Positions 21,091-32,303 of a stretch of DNA of 64,000 nucleotides are shown here, one piece after another (position 1 is the first letter of the stretch; every line of letters begins with the position of its first letter). A program made the translations under genes and the position numbers. The notes beneath the pieces were generated by a model. It did no database searches. It was not told the origin of the DNA and saw only the letters and a program-made list of their open reading frames with translations. The stretch comes from Mycolicibacterium gadium (GTDB taxonomy: Bacteria > Actinomycetota > Actinomycetes > Mycobacteriales > Mycobacteriaceae), in the NCBI RefSeq assembly GCF_010728925.1, contig NZ_AP022608.1, forward strand, positions 1,116,001 to 1,180,000, given 5' to 3'.

Positions 21091-22658
21091 CAGACGCACA
21101 CCACCGCGGGCACCAGGCTGCGGGCCATCGTCGGGTCGGCAGTCGGATAGTCGGCGCGGTGGTGACAACCCCGCGATTCGGTGCGCTCCAACGCGGCCGT
21201 CATCACCGCACCCGCCGCGCATGTCAGCGCCACATCTTCGAAATCCCTGCGCGAGTTGAGCTTCCGTGAGGCCGCGGTCTCCAAGACCTGCCCCAGCGAG
21301 CGCAGGCCGGCATCGTCTCTGACCACCGCCGCGTACCGCGTCATCGCCCGCTGCAGCTCGGCCCTCGGCAGTGCGCGCCGAGTCGTGGACTCCGGCGCTG
21401 CCGCGGTGGCGATTCCGGCATCCGAAGCGTGGGCCGCTGCCGCCGTTCCGGCCCGGCGGCCGACGACGAGGCCTTCGAGCAGGCTGTTGGAGGCCAACCG
21501 GTTCGCGCCGTGCATCCCGGTGCGGGCCACCTCCCCCGCCGCGAACAGACCCGCCACTTCGGTGCGCCCATGCACATCCGTCACCACTCCGCCGCAGCTG
21601 TAGTGCGCACCCGGGACGACGGGGATGGCTTGACGCGTCGGATCGATACCCGCCTCGCGGCACGCCGCCGTGACGGTGGGAAAGCGCTTCCTGAAGCTCT
21701 TGATGCCGCGTGCGTCGAGGTAGACACAGGGATCGCCGGTCTCGGTCATCCGGGCGTCGATGGCGGCAGCGACGATATCGCGCGGCGCGAGGTCGCCCAT
21801 CGGGTGCACTCCCTCGGTCACCGAACGGCCCTGGGAGTCAACCAGAACCGCACCTTCGCCACGTACCGCCTCGGTGATCAGCGGCCGTCTCCCGCCCGCA
21901 TGCCCGTCGAACAGCATCGTCGGGTGGAACTGGATGAACTCGAGGTCGGACACCGGCAGGCCGGCCCACATCGCCAGCGCCACGCCGTCACCGGTCGAAC
22001 CGTCGGGATTCGTGGTCGCCGAGTACAGGTGCCCCAATCCGCCGGTCGCCAAGATCACGGATCGGGTGTGGATGATTCCTGGACCATCGTCGTTGAGCGT
22101 CAGGACACCGGTGACCGCGCCGTCGTCGTGCAGGATCTCCAGCGCGACGTGGTTGCGACGGATGTCCAACCGAGCCGCGGCGACGTCGAGGGCACGCTGC
22201 ACTTCCGCACCGGTCGCATCACCTCCAGCGTGGATGATCCGCCTGCGCGAATGACCACCCTCGCGGGTCAGGGACCACTGTCCGGGTCCCGCTTCGTCGA
22301 AGCGCGCACCGTCTTCGACCAGATCACGCACCGCGCGGTAGCCATCGGCGACGATCGAACGCACCGCTTCCGGGTCACACAATCCGGCCCCCGCCGCCAA
22401 CGTGTCGGCGACATGGGCGTCGACCGAATCGCCTTCTTCCCGAAGGACTTCCGGTAACACGACAGCGATGCCACCCTGCGCGTAGAACGTGGCGGTGTCG
22501 CCGGCCTTGCTCAGGACCATCACCTTCTGGCCCCGACGGTGTGCGGCGAGCGCCGCGCACAGACCCGCCACGCCGGTGCCGATGACGACGACGTCGGCAC
22601 GCAGTTGCCAGTAGCCGGCTAAGCGGCCTGAGCCGCCGCAAGCGGCCTGGCGCGTCAC
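21090..22658 (-). CDS. nadB: L-aspartate oxidase
   Basis: Flavoprotein oxidising aspartate to iminoaspartate for quinolinate synthesis. 522 residues from a GTG overlapping the nadA stop (GTGA); the longer open frame upstream is a nadA shadow. FAD-binding [46 protein letters not shown] and the [18 protein letters not shown] region are all present. Start-proximal residues (about 1-17) are extra relative to M. tuberculosis NadB. Confidence 0.95.
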   Translation of the reverse strand: MTRQAACGGSGRLAGYWQLRADVVVIGTGVAGLCAALAAHRRGQKVMVLSKAGDTATFYAQGGIAVVLPEVLREEGDSVDAHVADTLAAGAGLCDPEAVRSIVADGYRAVRDLVEDGARFDEAGPGQWSLTREGGHSRRRIIHAGGDATGAEVQRALDVAAARLDIRRNHVALEILHDDGAVTGVLTLNDDGPGIIHTRSVILATGGLGHLYSATTNPDGSTGDGVALAMWAGLPVSDLEFIQFHPTMLFDGHAGGRRPLITEAVRGEGAVLVDSQGRSVTEGVHPMGDLAPRDIVAAAIDARMTETGDPCVYLDARGIKSFRKRFPTVTAACREAGIDPTRQAIPVVPGAHYSCGGVVTDVHGRTEVAGLFAAGEVARTGMHGANRLASNSLLEGLVVGRRAGTAAAAHASDAGIATAAAPESTTRRALPRAELQRAMTRYAAVVRDDAGLRSLGQVLETAASRKLNSRRDFEDVALTCAAGAVMTAALERTESRGCHHRADYPTADPTMARSLVPAVVCV

Positions 22659-23698
22659 TCGCCGCCGCCGGGTTGTCCGATCTCGATCATCCGCAGCACG
22701 CTGGCACGGGCCAGACGGGCGGTCTCGGGATCGACGTCGACTTCGTCCTTGCCTTCCACGAGGCAGCGCAACAGCGCGGCCGGGGTGATCATCTTCATGA
22801 ATTTGCACGACGCCCGGTCATTGACCGCTTGGAAGTCGACTTCCGGTGCGGCGCGGCGCAACTGGTGCAGCATCCCGACCTCGGTCGCGACCAGCACCTG
22901 GCGTGCCCGGGTGTCGCGGGCCGCGTCCAGCATGCCGCCGGTCGACAAGATCTTGACCCTGTCCTCAGGGAACGCGCCCTCCCCGGCCAAGTACAGAGCC
23001 GAAGTGGCGCAACCACATTCGGGATGTACGTACAGTTCGGCGTCCGGATGCGCGCGGGCCTGGGCGGCGAGTTCGTCGCCGTTGATCCCTGCGTGCACGT
23101 GGCATTCACCAGCCCACACATGCAGGTTCTCGCGGCCGGTGACGCGGCGCACGTGAGCGCCGAGGAACTGGTCCGGGCAGAACAGCACCTCGCGGTCGGC
23201 GGGGATCGAGGCAACGACCTCGACCGCGTTCGACGACGTGCAGCAGATGTCGGTCTCGGCTTTCACCGCGGCGGTGGTGTTGACGTAGGACACGACCACA
23301 GCACCCGGGTGTTCGGCTTTCCAGGCGCGCAGTTCGTCCGCGGTGATCGAGTCGGCCAGGGAGCATCCCGCCCGCTGATCGGGTATCAGCACCGTCTTGC
23401 CCGGAGACAGGATCTTCGCGGTCTCGGCCATGAAGTGCACGCCGCAGAACACGATGGTGTCCTCGGGGACTTCGGCGGCGATGCGCGACAACGCCAGGGA
23501 GTCGCCGACGTGGTCTGCGACGTCCTGGATCGCCGGCAGCTGATAGTTGTGCGCCAGCAGCGTCGCACCGCGTAGACCGGCCAGGCGGCGCACCTCGGCG
23601 GCCCATTCCTGATCGCCGTCGACGCCAGAATATCCGTTGGGACCTGCGACTATGTGGTCCACCAGATCGTTAGCGGGCATGCGATCCAAAACCGTCAT
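22655..23698 (-). CDS. nadA: Quinolinate synthase A
   Basis: 4Fe-4S enzyme joining iminoaspartate and dihydroxyacetone phosphate to quinolinate. 347 residues; the three cluster cysteines are Cys112 (AGCSLAD), Cys199 (AGECHVHAG) and Cys298 (ASCKFMKM). A strong ribosome site AAGGAGG ends five bases before the ATG. First gene of the nad operon, directly downstream of the NrtR-type palindrome. Confidence 0.96.
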   Translation of the reverse strand: MTVLDRMPANDLVDHIVAGPNGYSGVDGDQEWAAEVRRLAGLRGATLLAHNYQLPAIQDVADHVGDSLALSRIAAEVPEDTIVFCGVHFMAETAKILSPGKTVLIPDQRAGCSLADSITADELRAWKAEHPGAVVVSYVNTTAAVKAETDICCTSSNAVEVVASIPADREVLFCPDQFLGAHVRRVTGRENLHVWAGECHVHAGINGDELAAQARAHPDAELYVHPECGCATSALYLAGEGAFPEDRVKILSTGGMLDAARDTRARQVLVATEVGMLHQLRRAAPEVDFQAVNDRASCKFMKMITPAALLRCLVEGKDEVDVDPETARLARASVLRMIEIGQPGGGE

Positions 23699-23722
23699 AG
23701 CCGCCTCCTTACCTCCGTCGAG

Positions 23723-23745
23723 GTTTTCGACTTACAATCGAAAAC
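23723..23745. promoter_or_regulatory. NrtR-type operator between nadA and nrtR
   Basis: Perfect 8-base inverted repeat GTTTTCGA / TCGAAAAC around a 7-base centre (CTTACAA). Its right arm touches the ATG of the Nudix-family regulator at 23746. Given the divergent nadABC operon, this is the expected site for that regulator. NrtR control of nadABC is established in M. smegmatis (recalled). Confidence 0.85.
23733..23738 (+). promoter_or_regulatory. -10 hexamer of nrtR inside the operator
   Basis: TACAAT in the centre of the palindrome, seven bases before the ATG at 23746; transcription would start at the start codon, so repressor binding would directly block it (autoregulation). Confidence 0.55.
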
Positions 23746-24438
23746 ATGTCCCATAGTAGCACCGAGCATGAGGTGCTGGCCGCCGTGTTCCAGGTTCGAG
23801 CTGTCGGTTCCCCGAAACCCGCACTTCACGTGCTGTTGTGGCAGCGTGCACTGGAGCCGGAGGCCGGAAAATGGGCTCTGCCGGGCGGCAGCCTGCGTCA
23901 CGACGAGGATCTGACCAGCTCCGTTCGGCGCCAGCTGGCCGAAAAAGTCGACCTGCGTGAGGTTGCCCACCTCGAACAGCTCGCGGTTTTCTCCGATCCG
24001 AGCCGCGTGCCGGCCACCCGCACCATCGCATCGACATTCCTCGGGTTGGTGCCCTCCCCCGCTACCCCGGAATTGCCGCCGGACACTCGATGGCACCCGG
24101 TCGACAATCTCCCGCCGATGGCGTTCGACCACGGCCCGATGGTCGAGCACGCCGTTGCGCGCCTGGTCGCCAAGCTGTCGTATACCAACATCGGGTTCGC
24201 CTTGGCGCCAACTGAATTCGCCGTGTCGACACTGCGCGACATCTACAGCGCTGCGCTGGGCCACCCAGTAGACGCGACCAATCTGCAACGCGTGCTGGAA
24301 CGACGCAACGTGATCACCCGCACCGGTACGACGGCTCGATCGGGCCGCAGCGGCGGTCGTCCCGCCGCGCTGTACCGGTTCACCGACTCGCGCTACCGAG
24401 TGACCGACGAATTCGCTGCATTACGCCCGCCCGGGTGA
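23746..24438 (+). CDS. nrtR: Nudix-related transcriptional regulator of NAD synthesis (NrtR type)
   Basis: 230 residues: a Nudix-fold domain (about 9-140) and a C-terminal winged helix ending in GRPAALYRF. The Nudix box (about 48-70, GGSLRHDED...RRQLAEKVDL) lacks catalytic acids of the GX5EX7REUXEEXGU consensus (RE is RQ, EE is EK), so it should sense rather than hydrolyse. Equivalent to Rv1593c. It is divergent from nadABC with a perfect palindrome between them. No ribosome site; leaderless pattern. Confidence 0.9.
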   Translation: MSHSSTEHEVLAAVFQVRAVGSPKPALHVLLWQRALEPEAGKWALPGGSLRHDEDLTSSVRRQLAEKVDLREVAHLEQLAVFSDPSRVPATRTIASTFLGLVPSPATPELPPDTRWHPVDNLPPMAFDHGPMVEHAVARLVAKLSYTNIGFALAPTEFAVSTLRDIYSAALGHPVDATNLQRVLERRNVITRTGTTARSGRSGGRPAALYRFTDSRYRVTDEFAALRPPG

Positions 24439-24480
24439 GTCGGCTGGCTTCTTAGTGCTCTCTTAAGCAAGAATGGCCGG

Positions 24481-25818
24481 ATGGATCTGGGCAGCGTCGC
24501 GCCAGCAGCTGGTGCAGAGTGGATCGGGCACGTCCCCCACGAGGAGCTGGTAGGCGGTGCCCGGCCGCAATTGCCGTCCGATGACCCTTTCTACGAACCG
24601 CCCACAGGTTTCCAGCACGCCACTCCGGGCACCGTCCTGCGCAGCAGGGACGTCGAGTTGGCGTTCATGGGCCTGATTCCGCAGCGCGCACGGGCCACCC
24701 AGCTGCTGTATCGCACCACTGACATGCACGGCAACGCCGACGCGGCCGCGACCACCGTGATCGTGCCGGCAGAGCGCGCGCCGTCGGCCGTCACGCCGGT
24801 GATCTCCTACCAGTGCGCCATCGACGCCGTGACCTCACGCTGCTTCCCGTCGTACGCGCTGCGGCGCCACGCGCACGCCACCGGGGCCGTCGCACAATTC
24901 GAGTTCCTCCTGGTCGCCGCCTGCCTCGCTGAGGGCTGGGCGGTGTCGGTGCCGGACCACGAGGGCCGCCTGGGCATGTGGGGCGCCCCGTACGAACCCG
25001 GCTATCACGTGCTCGACGGCGTGCGCGCCGCCGTCAGCTCCAAACGGCTGGGGCTGTCAGCCGATGCGCCGATCGGCCTGTGGGGCTACTCCGGCGGCGG
25101 ACTGGCCACCGCCTGGGCCGCCGAGATGAGCGGCACCTACGCGCCAGACCTGAACGTCGTCGGCGCGGTACTCGGATCGCCGGTCGGCGATCTCGGTCAT
25201 ACGTTCCGCCGACTCAACGGCACATTCGCGTCCGGGCTCCCCGCACTCGTCGTCGCCGCGCTGTCGCACATCTATCCCGATCTCGACCGGCTCATCCAGG
25301 AGCACGTCACCGAAGAGGGCAAGGTGCTGCTGGAGCGACTGCACACGATGACGACCGCCGAGGCGATGGTCCGGATGGCCAAAAAGGACATGGCCGACAT
25401 GCTCGACAGGCCGCTGGAGGAGATCCTCGACAGCCCCGCGGTCCAGCACGTCTTCGCCGACATCAAGCTCGGCGTCGCGGCACCCGCTCCGCCGGTATTG
25501 ATCGTGCAGGCGGTCCACGATCAGCTGATCTCGGTCGAGAACATCGACGAGCTCGCGGAGATGTACAGATCGGGTGGCGCGTCGGTGACCTACCACCGGG
25601 ACATGTTCAGTGAGCACATGTTGCTGCACCCCATGTCCGCACCGATGGCATTGCGCTGGCTCATCGATCGGTTCGCCGGAAAGCCGTTGTCCGAGCACAT
25701 GGTTCGGACGAAGTGGCCGACGCTGCTGAATCCGATGACCTATGTCGGCATGGCGCGACTGGCGAAGATCGTCGCCAAGGTGGTCACGGGTCGGACGGTA
25801 GAGCGGTCCCCGCTCTAG
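24481..25818 (+). CDS. Secretory-lipase-family (LIP) alpha/beta hydrolase
   Basis: 445 residues, like Rv1592c. Nucleophile Ser204 in the elbow GYSGGGLAT, acid in AVHDQLIS and base in SEHMLLHP. No clear signal peptide despite the family name. ATG at 24481; another ATG at 24473 is out of frame. Its 3' end overlaps the convergent DUF2567 gene by 35 bases. Substrate not known; lipid ester hydrolysis is expected. Confidence 0.9.
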   Translation: MDLGSVAPAAGAEWIGHVPHEELVGGARPQLPSDDPFYEPPTGFQHATPGTVLRSRDVELAFMGLIPQRARATQLLYRTTDMHGNADAAATTVIVPAERAPSAVTPVISYQCAIDAVTSRCFPSYALRRHAHATGAVAQFEFLLVAACLAEGWAVSVPDHEGRLGMWGAPYEPGYHVLDGVRAAVSSKRLGLSADAPIGLWGYSGGGLATAWAAEMSGTYAPDLNVVGAVLGSPVGDLGHTFRRLNGTFASGLPALVVAALSHIYPDLDRLIQEHVTEEGKVLLERLHTMTTAEAMVRMAKKDMADMLDRPLEEILDSPAVQHVFADIKLGVAAPAPPVLIVQAVHDQLISVENIDELAEMYRSGGASVTYHRDMFSEHMLLHPMSAPMALRWLIDRFAGKPLSEHMVRTKWPTLLNPMTYVGMARLAKIVAKVVTGRTVERSPL

Positions 25819-26416
25819 CGATCGCATCGTCGATCTCGGGCTCGACAGGCGGCCAGGCGCCCAGATCGTCGCGCGGGATCGACACCGCGATGAGCGCGTA
25901 GACCAGCGCCGCCGTGGCCGCGGGAAACAGGATGGTCAGGGCGATCAGCAGAGGTGAGTGCCCGAAGAACACCGGAGGCGCCTCGACCACGTAGTGCACG
26001 CGATGGTCGGGCGAAATCGGTGCGCTGGCAACATCGATGGTCCCGTACCGCCAATGCGCCAGGGCCGCACCGACTCCCGATGCCACACCGGCTGCGGCCG
26101 CGGATCCGAGACCGAGTGCCGCGACCATCAACGGGCCGCGGTGTGCACGCCATTGCCACACCAGGACGGCCGCCACGACCGCCATCACACACAACATGCC
26201 GACCACCAGGAAGGCAGCGACGAAGAAGTGGTCGGCTTCGTTGCCGAGATACGCCCTGACCCGTTCGCCGCTCTTCGTCAACGCCACCACGCCGTGCACA
26301 GCCGGGGCCACCGCCGCCCACAACGCACCGATGACGACGCCGGTGAGCGCTAGTCCGGCGACGACGATCAGGGCTGCGCGTCCGCGCGAAACACGCGGCG
26401 GGACAAGCTCACTCAT
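25784..26416 (-). CDS. DUF2567 membrane protein
   Basis: 210 residues, with about four membrane segments (15-40, 65-87, 94-115, 153-178), equivalent to Rv1591. An outside loop around 120-150 ([13 protein letters not shown]...HYVVEAPP) separates the third and fourth. Function unknown. Located 13 bases downstream of bsaP, so possibly on the bioB transcript. Confidence 0.85.
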   Translation of the reverse strand: MSELVPPRVSRGRAALIVVAGLALTGVVIGALWAAVAPAVHGVVALTKSGERVRAYLGNEADHFFVAAFLVVGMLCVMAVVAAVLVWQWRAHRGPLMVAALGLGSAAAAGVASGVGAALAHWRYGTIDVASAPISPDHRVHYVVEAPPVFFGHSPLLIALTILFPAATAALVYALIAVSIPRDDLGAWPPVEPEIDDAIARAGTALPSDP

Positions 26417-26429
26417 CGTGAACCCACGC

Positions 26430-26621
26430 TCATCGCTGCTCCAGATCCTTCGAGTCCGTCAGGCCGTGCCGCGAACATTTCGCCGACCACCCGTCAGGAC
26501 GCACCTGCACAATCATCCGGCGGCCGCACTCCGCGCAAAAGCGGGGTGGCTCGAGACCCAGTTGTGCCGCCGCCGGCAGCGGCGTGCCGTCAGGCTCGCC
26601 CGTATAGACGTTGAACGCCAT
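26430..26621 (-). CDS. bsaP: Biotin synthase auxiliary protein
   Basis: 63-residue protein (Rv1590-like) with cysteines Cys29 and Cys32 (FCAECGRR) and Cys49 (AKCSRHG), ligand-like spacing for a metal or Fe-S site. In mycobacteria this small protein is reported to be required by BioB for the dethiobiotin to biotin step. It lies 12 bases after bioB. An in-frame GTG directly before the ATG (26624) is an equally possible start. Confidence 0.85.
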   Translation of the reverse strand: MAFNVYTGEPDGTPLPAAAQLGLEPPRFCAECGRRMIVQVRPDGWSAKCSRHGLTDSKDLEQR

Positions 26622-26633
26622 CACTGAACGGTC

Positions 26634-27686
<1,053 letters not shown>

Positions 27687-27687
27687 T

Positions 27688-27693
27688 TAGGCT
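27688..27693 (+). promoter_or_regulatory. -10 hexamer of bioQ (leaderless pattern)
   Basis: TAGGCT, six bases before the GTG at 27700 and four bases after the BioQ-type palindrome, consistent with autorepression. Confidence 0.45.
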
Positions 27694-27699
27694 ACCGGG

Positions 27700-28275
27700 G
27701 TGCAGCTCCACAAACGCGACGTGGTCGAGGCGGCGGCGGCCCTACTGGACGAGTACGGCATCGCCGACCTCACGATGCGACGGCTCGCGCGTGAGCTCAG
27801 CGTGTCCCCGGGCGCCCTGTATTGGCATTTCGCCAACAAGCAGGAACTCCTCGGCGCCATCGCCGACCGCATTCTGGACGGCGTCCCGTCCGCCCGCGGC
27901 GTCGTCGAGGTGTGTAACCGGCTTCGTGACGCGCTGCTGTCGCACACCGATGGCGCCGAGCTGGTGTCGGCCAGCTTCGCGGCGGGCCAGTCGTCGGCGA
28001 TGAAACAGATTCTGGCCGTCCTGACCGAGGCGGTTGCCGAGGTCGGCGTGGACGCCGCGCATGCCGAGCTGGCCGCCCGCACGGTCGTCTACTACGTGCT
28101 CGGGTTCACGGTGGACGAGCAGTCGCGGCTGCAATGGGATGCCGCCGGCGCCGAGCTGCCCGAGTGGCAGTCGGTCCTGGCCGACGACGCCAGCGCCCGA
28201 TTCGCGTTCGGCCTGCGGCTGTTCGTCGACGGCATCAACGTCTCTCAGAGGTCACCGCTGGCATTCGGGCCGTGA
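27700..28275 (+). CDS. bioQ: TetR-family repressor of biotin synthesis (BioQ)
   Basis: 191 residues. HTH at about 23-48 (DLTMRRLARELSVSPGALYWHF) and a TetR_C-type ligand domain. It is divergent from bioB with a TGAAC-N3-GTTCA palindrome between them, and the same palindrome is repeated upstream of bioF, which matches BioQ as described in M. smegmatis. GTG start, no ribosome site. The stop overlaps the next gene (GTGA). Confidence 0.88.
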   Translation: MQLHKRDVVEAAAALLDEYGIADLTMRRLARELSVSPGALYWHFANKQELLGAIADRILDGVPSARGVVEVCNRLRDALLSHTDGAELVSASFAAGQSSAMKQILAVLTEAVAEVGVDAAHAELAARTVVYYVLGFTVDEQSRLQWDAAGAELPEWQSVLADDASARFAFGLRLFVDGINVSQRSPLAFGP

Positions 28276-28607
28276 TCAGCGTCGACGATGTGCGCAGTAT
28301 CGCCTCGACGCTGCCGAGGTCGTACGAAGCCGTCGTCCGCGACGAGATCCGGTTCCGCGCGGGACGGCTCGTGTACGCGGCGTTCTCACGCGACGAGACG
28401 GTGATGGGCGTCGCCTTTCCCAAGGAGGAGCGTGCGGCGATGGTCGCCGCTGAACCCGACAAGTTCATACTGCCGCGCAAATCGGAGATGCGATACAACT
28501 GGATTCTGGTACGGCTCGACGCGATCGAACTCGACGAGCTACGCGAGCTCCTGATCGACGGCTGGCGGATGTGCGTACCGAAAAGTGTTGGTGCAGAAGT
28601 CTCTTAG
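28272..28607 (+). CDS. MmcQ/YjbR family protein
   Basis: 111 residues with the family pattern: an N-terminal helix (ISVDDVRSIASTLP), a central sheet (EIRFRAGRLVYAAFSRDE) and a C-terminal EMRYNWILVRL...ELRELLIDGWRMCVP. GTG start overlapping the bioQ stop, so it is cotranscribed with the repressor. YjbR-like domains have a DNA-binding fold, but function here is unknown. The stop overlaps that of the convergent 2H protein. Confidence 0.85.
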   Translation: MISVDDVRSIASTLPRSYEAVVRDEIRFRAGRLVYAAFSRDETVMGVAFPKEERAAMVAAEPDKFILPRKSEMRYNWILVRLDAIELDELRELLIDGWRMCVPKSVGAEVS

Positions 28608-29122
28608 ATTGGATTCTCGCGTTTGGCGTTGCCGTCCCAGTGCCTGATGCGGACGATTGTCGCGGACAGGTCGCGTCCCAGACCCGGCACTGTCAGCGCC
28701 GCTTGCAGTTGCTCGGCCGGCACCCGGCGCGCCAACGTCACGTGCGGCGTCCACTGGCCGGGATCCGAGTGCGGAAGCGGACCGTTCGGCATGTGCGGCA
28801 GACAGGCATCGAGCACCTCGGCGTGCAGGGACAGCAGCTCAGCTGACGGAACGATCAGCCGCACCAGCGTGAAATCCCGTCGACCGAACAGCATGGGCGC
28901 GCCGACGGTGCACCGAAGCGGCAACCGCCGCAACAGCGGCCGCAGCGCGTCATGCACCGATCCGTCCATGCTTTCGGCCACCGCCAGGGTGACGTGCGGT
29001 CTGTTGCTGGGCGCCGTGTGCGCGGCCTGACTGCGCACACCCGCCGCGGTGAGGTCGTCCCAGCTCCTCCGGATCGCCGCATCGGTGTCCGGGTCGAACA
29101 GCATCTCGACGGAATGCACCAT
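28604..29122 (-). CDS. 2'-5' RNA ligase / 2H phosphoesterase family protein
   Basis: 172 residues with two HxT motifs, RPHVTLA and TPHVTLAR, the paired catalytic histidines of 2H phosphoesterases. It follows bioD after two bases, the position of Rv1571 in M. tuberculosis. Family members act on cyclic nucleotide or RNA 2',3' or 2',5' phosphoesters; the substrate and any link to biotin are unknown. Confidence 0.86.
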   Translation of the reverse strand: MVHSVEMLFDPDTDAAIRRSWDDLTAAGVRSQAAHTAPSNRPHVTLAVAESMDGSVHDALRPLLRRLPLRCTVGAPMLFGRRDFTLVRLIVPSAELLSLHAEVLDACLPHMPNGPLPHSDPGQWTPHVTLARRVPAEQLQAALTVPGLGRDLSATIVRIRHWDGNAKRENPI

Positions 29123-29124
29123 CC

Positions 29125-29790
29125 CTAGAGACTCGCGATCCAGTCGGGATCGAACACCGACGAGCAGACCGCCTCGAACTCGGCGGGACTCGCGGCACCG
29201 AGGCCCGCGGGCAGTACCGCACGGAGCGGCGCCAGCCTGCTCAGCGCCTCGCGATTGCCCTGCTCGGCCGTACCCGGGTCAGACGGCCACGCGCCGATCA
29301 CCAGTCCGGCGCACGAAACCCGTTGGGAAGCAAGAGCTTCCAATGTCAACGCGGTGTGGTTCAACGTGCCAAGACCCGCGGCGACCACGACGAGCACCGG
29401 CGCGGCCAGGTCCGCCGCCACGTCACGCAGCGTCACCCCGTCCTGGCCCAGCTCGACGAGCAGACCGCCGGCCCCCTCCAACAACACCAGCTTCGCGTCC
29501 GCCTCGCGCACCGACCCGACCAGTTCGCTGCGCGTCGGCAACGCCAGGCCCGCTCGTTGTGCGGCCGCGACCGGGGCGAGCGGCTCCGGGTATCGCCACG
29601 AGCCACGCAGATCGGTCACACCGGAAAGCCGCGCGACATCAGCGAGGTCGTCATCAGCGGGGCTGCCGGTCTGTACGGGTTTGCACACCGCGACTTCGAT
29701 GCCCGCCAGCCGCGCGCAACACGCCAGGGCGGCCGTTGCGATCGTCTTGCCGACGCCGGTATCGGTCCCGGTGACGACGAGAGTGCTCAC
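29125..29790 (-). CDS. bioD: Dethiobiotin synthetase
   Basis: ATP-dependent ring closure of DAPA to dethiobiotin. 221 residues; P-loop GTDTGVGKT (8-16), CKPVQTGS, and [14 protein letters not shown] start overlapping the bioF stop (GTGA). Confidence 0.96.
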   Translation of the reverse strand: MSTLVVTGTDTGVGKTIATAALACCARLAGIEVAVCKPVQTGSPADDDLADVARLSGVTDLRGSWRYPEPLAPVAAAQRAGLALPTRSELVGSVREADAKLVLLEGAGGLLVELGQDGVTLRDVAADLAAPVLVVVAAGLGTLNHTALTLEALASQRVSCAGLVIGAWPSDPGTAEQGNREALSRLAPLRAVLPAGLGAASPAEFEAVCSSVFDPDWIASL

Positions 29791-30932
29791 GCGCCCGCAG
29801 AGAGAACGTCGGTGAGAACCTCACGCGCCAGAGCCATCTCGTCACCGGAGAGCGACGCGCGGGCCGTCAGCCGCAGCCGCGAGGTGCCCGGTGCGACGGT
29901 GGGCGGCCGGAAGCAGCCCACCCGGACACCGCGGTCCAGACACGCGACAGCGGCGGCCAGCGCCACCTCGGGCTCACCGAGGATCACCGACACCACCGCC
30001 GACTCGGGCGGTTCGGCGACACCGCTCACCGCGGCAAGTGCCGCCGCGTGATCCAGTACCGCCTGCGCGCGCCAGGGCTCGGCGATCAGGACGTCTAGCG
30101 CCGCCCACGCCGCTCCCACCGCCGCGGGCGCCAACCCGGTGTCGAAGATGAACGGCCGTGCGGCGTCGATCAGGTGGTCGCGCACCGCGGCGGGGCCCAG
30201 CACCACGCCGCCCTGACTTCCCAGCGCCTTGGACATCGTCGTCGTCAGCACCACGTCCGGCGCACCGGCCAAACCGATCTCGTGCACCAGACCGCGACCC
30301 CCGGTCCCCCGCACCCCCAGTGCGTGGGCCTCGTCGACGACCAGGAGTGCGCCGTGCCGACGGCATACGTCGTGCAGCGCCCGCAAAGGGGCGACCACGC
30401 CGTCCGCAGAGAACACCGCATCGGTCACCACGACCGCGCGTTCCTCGTCACGGGCAGCCAGTGCCGCCTCGACGGCCGCGACGTCACGGTGCGGGGTCAC
30501 CACGACCCGGGCGCGCGACAGCCGGCACGCGTCGACCAGGGACGCGTGCGTCAGGGCGTCCGAGACCAGTAGCGACCCGGCCCCGGACAGTGACACCACG
30601 GCGCCCAGGTTCGCGGTGTACCCCGACGAGAACACCAGCGCGGCTTCGGCGCCGACGAATTCGGCGAGCGCCGACTCGAAGCCCTCGTGGATCTGGGTGT
30701 TGCCGGTGACCAGGCGTGATCCGGTCGATCCGGCACCCCAGGTCCGCAGCGCGGTCACGCTACCGTCGATGACATCGGGATGCTGTGAAAGGCCGAGGTA
30801 GTCGTTGGAGGCCAGGTCCAGTTCGGCTCCGACAGGTGGACGCGTGCGCAGCGATCGGCGCAAACCCGCGGCACGGCGCTGCTGCTCGACCTCGTCGAGC
30901 CACGCCAGCGGTGAAAGACCTGTGCGGGTCAC
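29787..30932 (-). CDS. bioF: 8-amino-7-oxononanoate synthase
   Basis: PLP enzyme joining pimeloyl thioester and alanine. 381 residues, with PLP Lys in [21 protein letters not shown] and [11 protein letters not shown] chose the GTG at 30932 ([14 protein letters not shown]), which has AGGAG about eight bases upstream; the longer open frame would begin within the operator. A BioQ-type site at 30983-30995 lies between it and bioA. Confidence 0.95.
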   Translation of the reverse strand: MTRTGLSPLAWLDEVEQQRRAAGLRRSLRTRPPVGAELDLASNDYLGLSQHPDVIDGSVTALRTWGAGSTGSRLVTGNTQIHEGFESALAEFVGAEAALVFSSGYTANLGAVVSLSGAGSLLVSDALTHASLVDACRLSRARVVVTPHRDVAAVEAALAARDEERAVVVTDAVFSADGVVAPLRALHDVCRRHGALLVVDEAHALGVRGTGGRGLVHEIGLAGAPDVVLTTTMSKALGSQGGVVLGPAAVRDHLIDAARPFIFDTGLAPAAVGAAWAALDVLIAEPWRAQAVLDHAAALAAVSGVAEPPESAVVSVILGEPEVALAAAVACLDRGVRVGCFRPPTVAPGTSRLRLTARASLSGDEMALAREVLTDVLSAGA

Positions 30933-30948
30933 TGAAGGGTCTCCTAGA

Positions 30949-30989
30949 GCCGGCAATTGAACACGCCGGCGGTGCCGGCAATTGAACAC
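30949..30989. repeat. Duplicated 16-base segment in the bioF control region
   Basis: GCCGGCAATTGAACAC occurs at 30949-30964 and again at 30974-30989, 25 bases apart. Only the second copy completes the BioQ palindrome; the first is a half-site. Confidence 0.75.
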
Positions 30990-30995
30990 CGTTCA
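30983..30995. promoter_or_regulatory. BioQ-type operator between bioA and bioF
   Basis: TGAAC-ACC-GTTCA, identical to the bioB/bioQ site and within an identical 20-base block (TTGAACACCGTTCAGGTTAG). On the minus strand it begins with the TGA stop codon of bioA. A TAACCT on that strand (31000-30995), inside the bioA end, is a candidate bioF -10. Confidence 0.85.
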
Positions 30996-32297
30996 GGTTA
31001 GTGCACGCGCGACGCCGACCATCGCCGAGGTGATCTGTGCGATCTCCTCGGGCGTACAGATGTAGGGCGGCATCACGTAGACCAGATTGCGGAACGGCCG
31101 CAGCCACACCCCGTGGTCCAGCGCGGCCGGTGTCGCGATCCGCAGGTCGACGGTCTGTTCCATCTCGATGACGCCGATGGCGCCCAGCACCCGCACGTCT
31201 GCCACTCCCGGCATCGACTCCGCGGCCGACAGGCCGTCGCGCAGGCCGGATTCGATAGCGCGCACCGACGCACGCCAGTCCCCGGCGAGCAACAACTCGA
31301 CCGAGGCCACCGAGACCGCGCACGCCAGCGCGTTGGCCATGAACGTCGGGCCGTGCATCAACGCGCCCGCGGCGCTGGCGCTGATGGTCTGCGCGATGTC
31401 ATTCGTGCACAGCGTCGCGGCCAGCGTCAGATAGCCGCCCGTGAGCGCCTTACCCACGCACATGATGTCGGGGGTCACCGCGGCGTGGTCCGCGGCGAAA
31501 AGCTCGCCGGTGCGCCCGAATCCGGTTGCGATCTCGTCGAAGATCAGCAGCACCTCATGGCGGGTGCAGATCTCGCGCAGGTCGGCCAGATAGCGCGGAT
31601 CGTGAAACCGCATTCCGCCGGCACCCTGCACTACCGGTTCCACGATCACCGCGGCGAGCTCGTGCGCGTGCTCGGCCAGTAGTTCTTCGAAGTCCGCAAT
31701 GTAGGCCGCGTCGTACCCGGTGGGTACCGGCGGTGCGAACACCTGTGGGGCGAGCACGTCGCTCCACAGCTCATGCATGCCGCCATCGGGATCGCACACG
31801 CTCATCGGGGTGAACGTGTCGCCGTGATAGCCGCCACGCCACGTCATCAACCGGTGTTTGTCCCAGCGTCCGGTGCTGCGCCAGTACTGCAGCGCCATCT
31901 TGACGGCGACCTCCACCGAGACGGACCCGGAGTCGCTGAAGAACACGGCGTCCAGCCCGTCGGGTGTCAGTTGGACCAGCAGCTGCGCAAGCCGCGCCGC
32001 GGGCTCGTGGGTCAGACCGCCGAACATGACGTGGTTCATGGTCGCCAACTGCCTGGTGATCGCCGCGTCCAGCGTCGGGTGTCCGTGTCCGTGGATCGCG
32101 GTCCACCAGGACGCCATCGCGTCGAGGACCCGCAGCTCCTGCCCGTCGCGGTGCAGGGTCAGCCAGGCCCCGCGGGCACTCACCGCGACCAGCGGGGGCG
32201 GCGCCTTCGGATCAGCCGAGGCGCCGATCGTGCTGTACGGATGCCAGACGTGGGCGGCGTCGATCGCGCTGATCTCGGCGGGCGTCAGTGCTGCCAC
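30993..32297 (-). CDS. bioA: Adenosylmethionine-8-amino-7-oxononanoate aminotransferase
   Basis: PLP transaminase using SAM as amino donor to make DAPA. 434 residues; [43 protein letters not shown] and PLP Lys in GKALTGGY. The GTG at 32297 gives [12 protein letters not shown] as in M. tuberculosis BioA; longer versions would overlap the divergent acyltransferase. TAATCT seven bases upstream suggests a leaderless start with no BioQ site visible here. Confidence 0.95.
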   Translation of the reverse strand: MAALTPAEISAIDAAHVWHPYSTIGASADPKAPPPLVAVSARGAWLTLHRDGQELRVLDAMASWWTAIHGHGHPTLDAAITRQLATMNHVMFGGLTHEPAARLAQLLVQLTPDGLDAVFFSDSGSVSVEVAVKMALQYWRSTGRWDKHRLMTWRGGYHGDTFTPMSVCDPDGGMHELWSDVLAPQVFAPPVPTGYDAAYIADFEELLAEHAHELAAVIVEPVVQGAGGMRFHDPRYLADLREICTRHEVLLIFDEIATGFGRTGELFAADHAAVTPDIMCVGKALTGGYLTLAATLCTNDIAQTISASAAGALMHGPTFMANALACAVSVASVELLLAGDWRASVRAIESGLRDGLSAAESMPGVADVRVLGAIGVIEMEQTVDLRIATPAALDHGVWLRPFRNLVYVMPPYICTPEEIAQITSAMVGVARALT

Positions 32298-32303
32298 CTT
32301 CGG

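Noticed and set aside
21091..21663. N-terminal extension of nadC
   Set aside because: Reads nadB out of frame; ATG at 21090 overlaps the nadB stop in the usual way.
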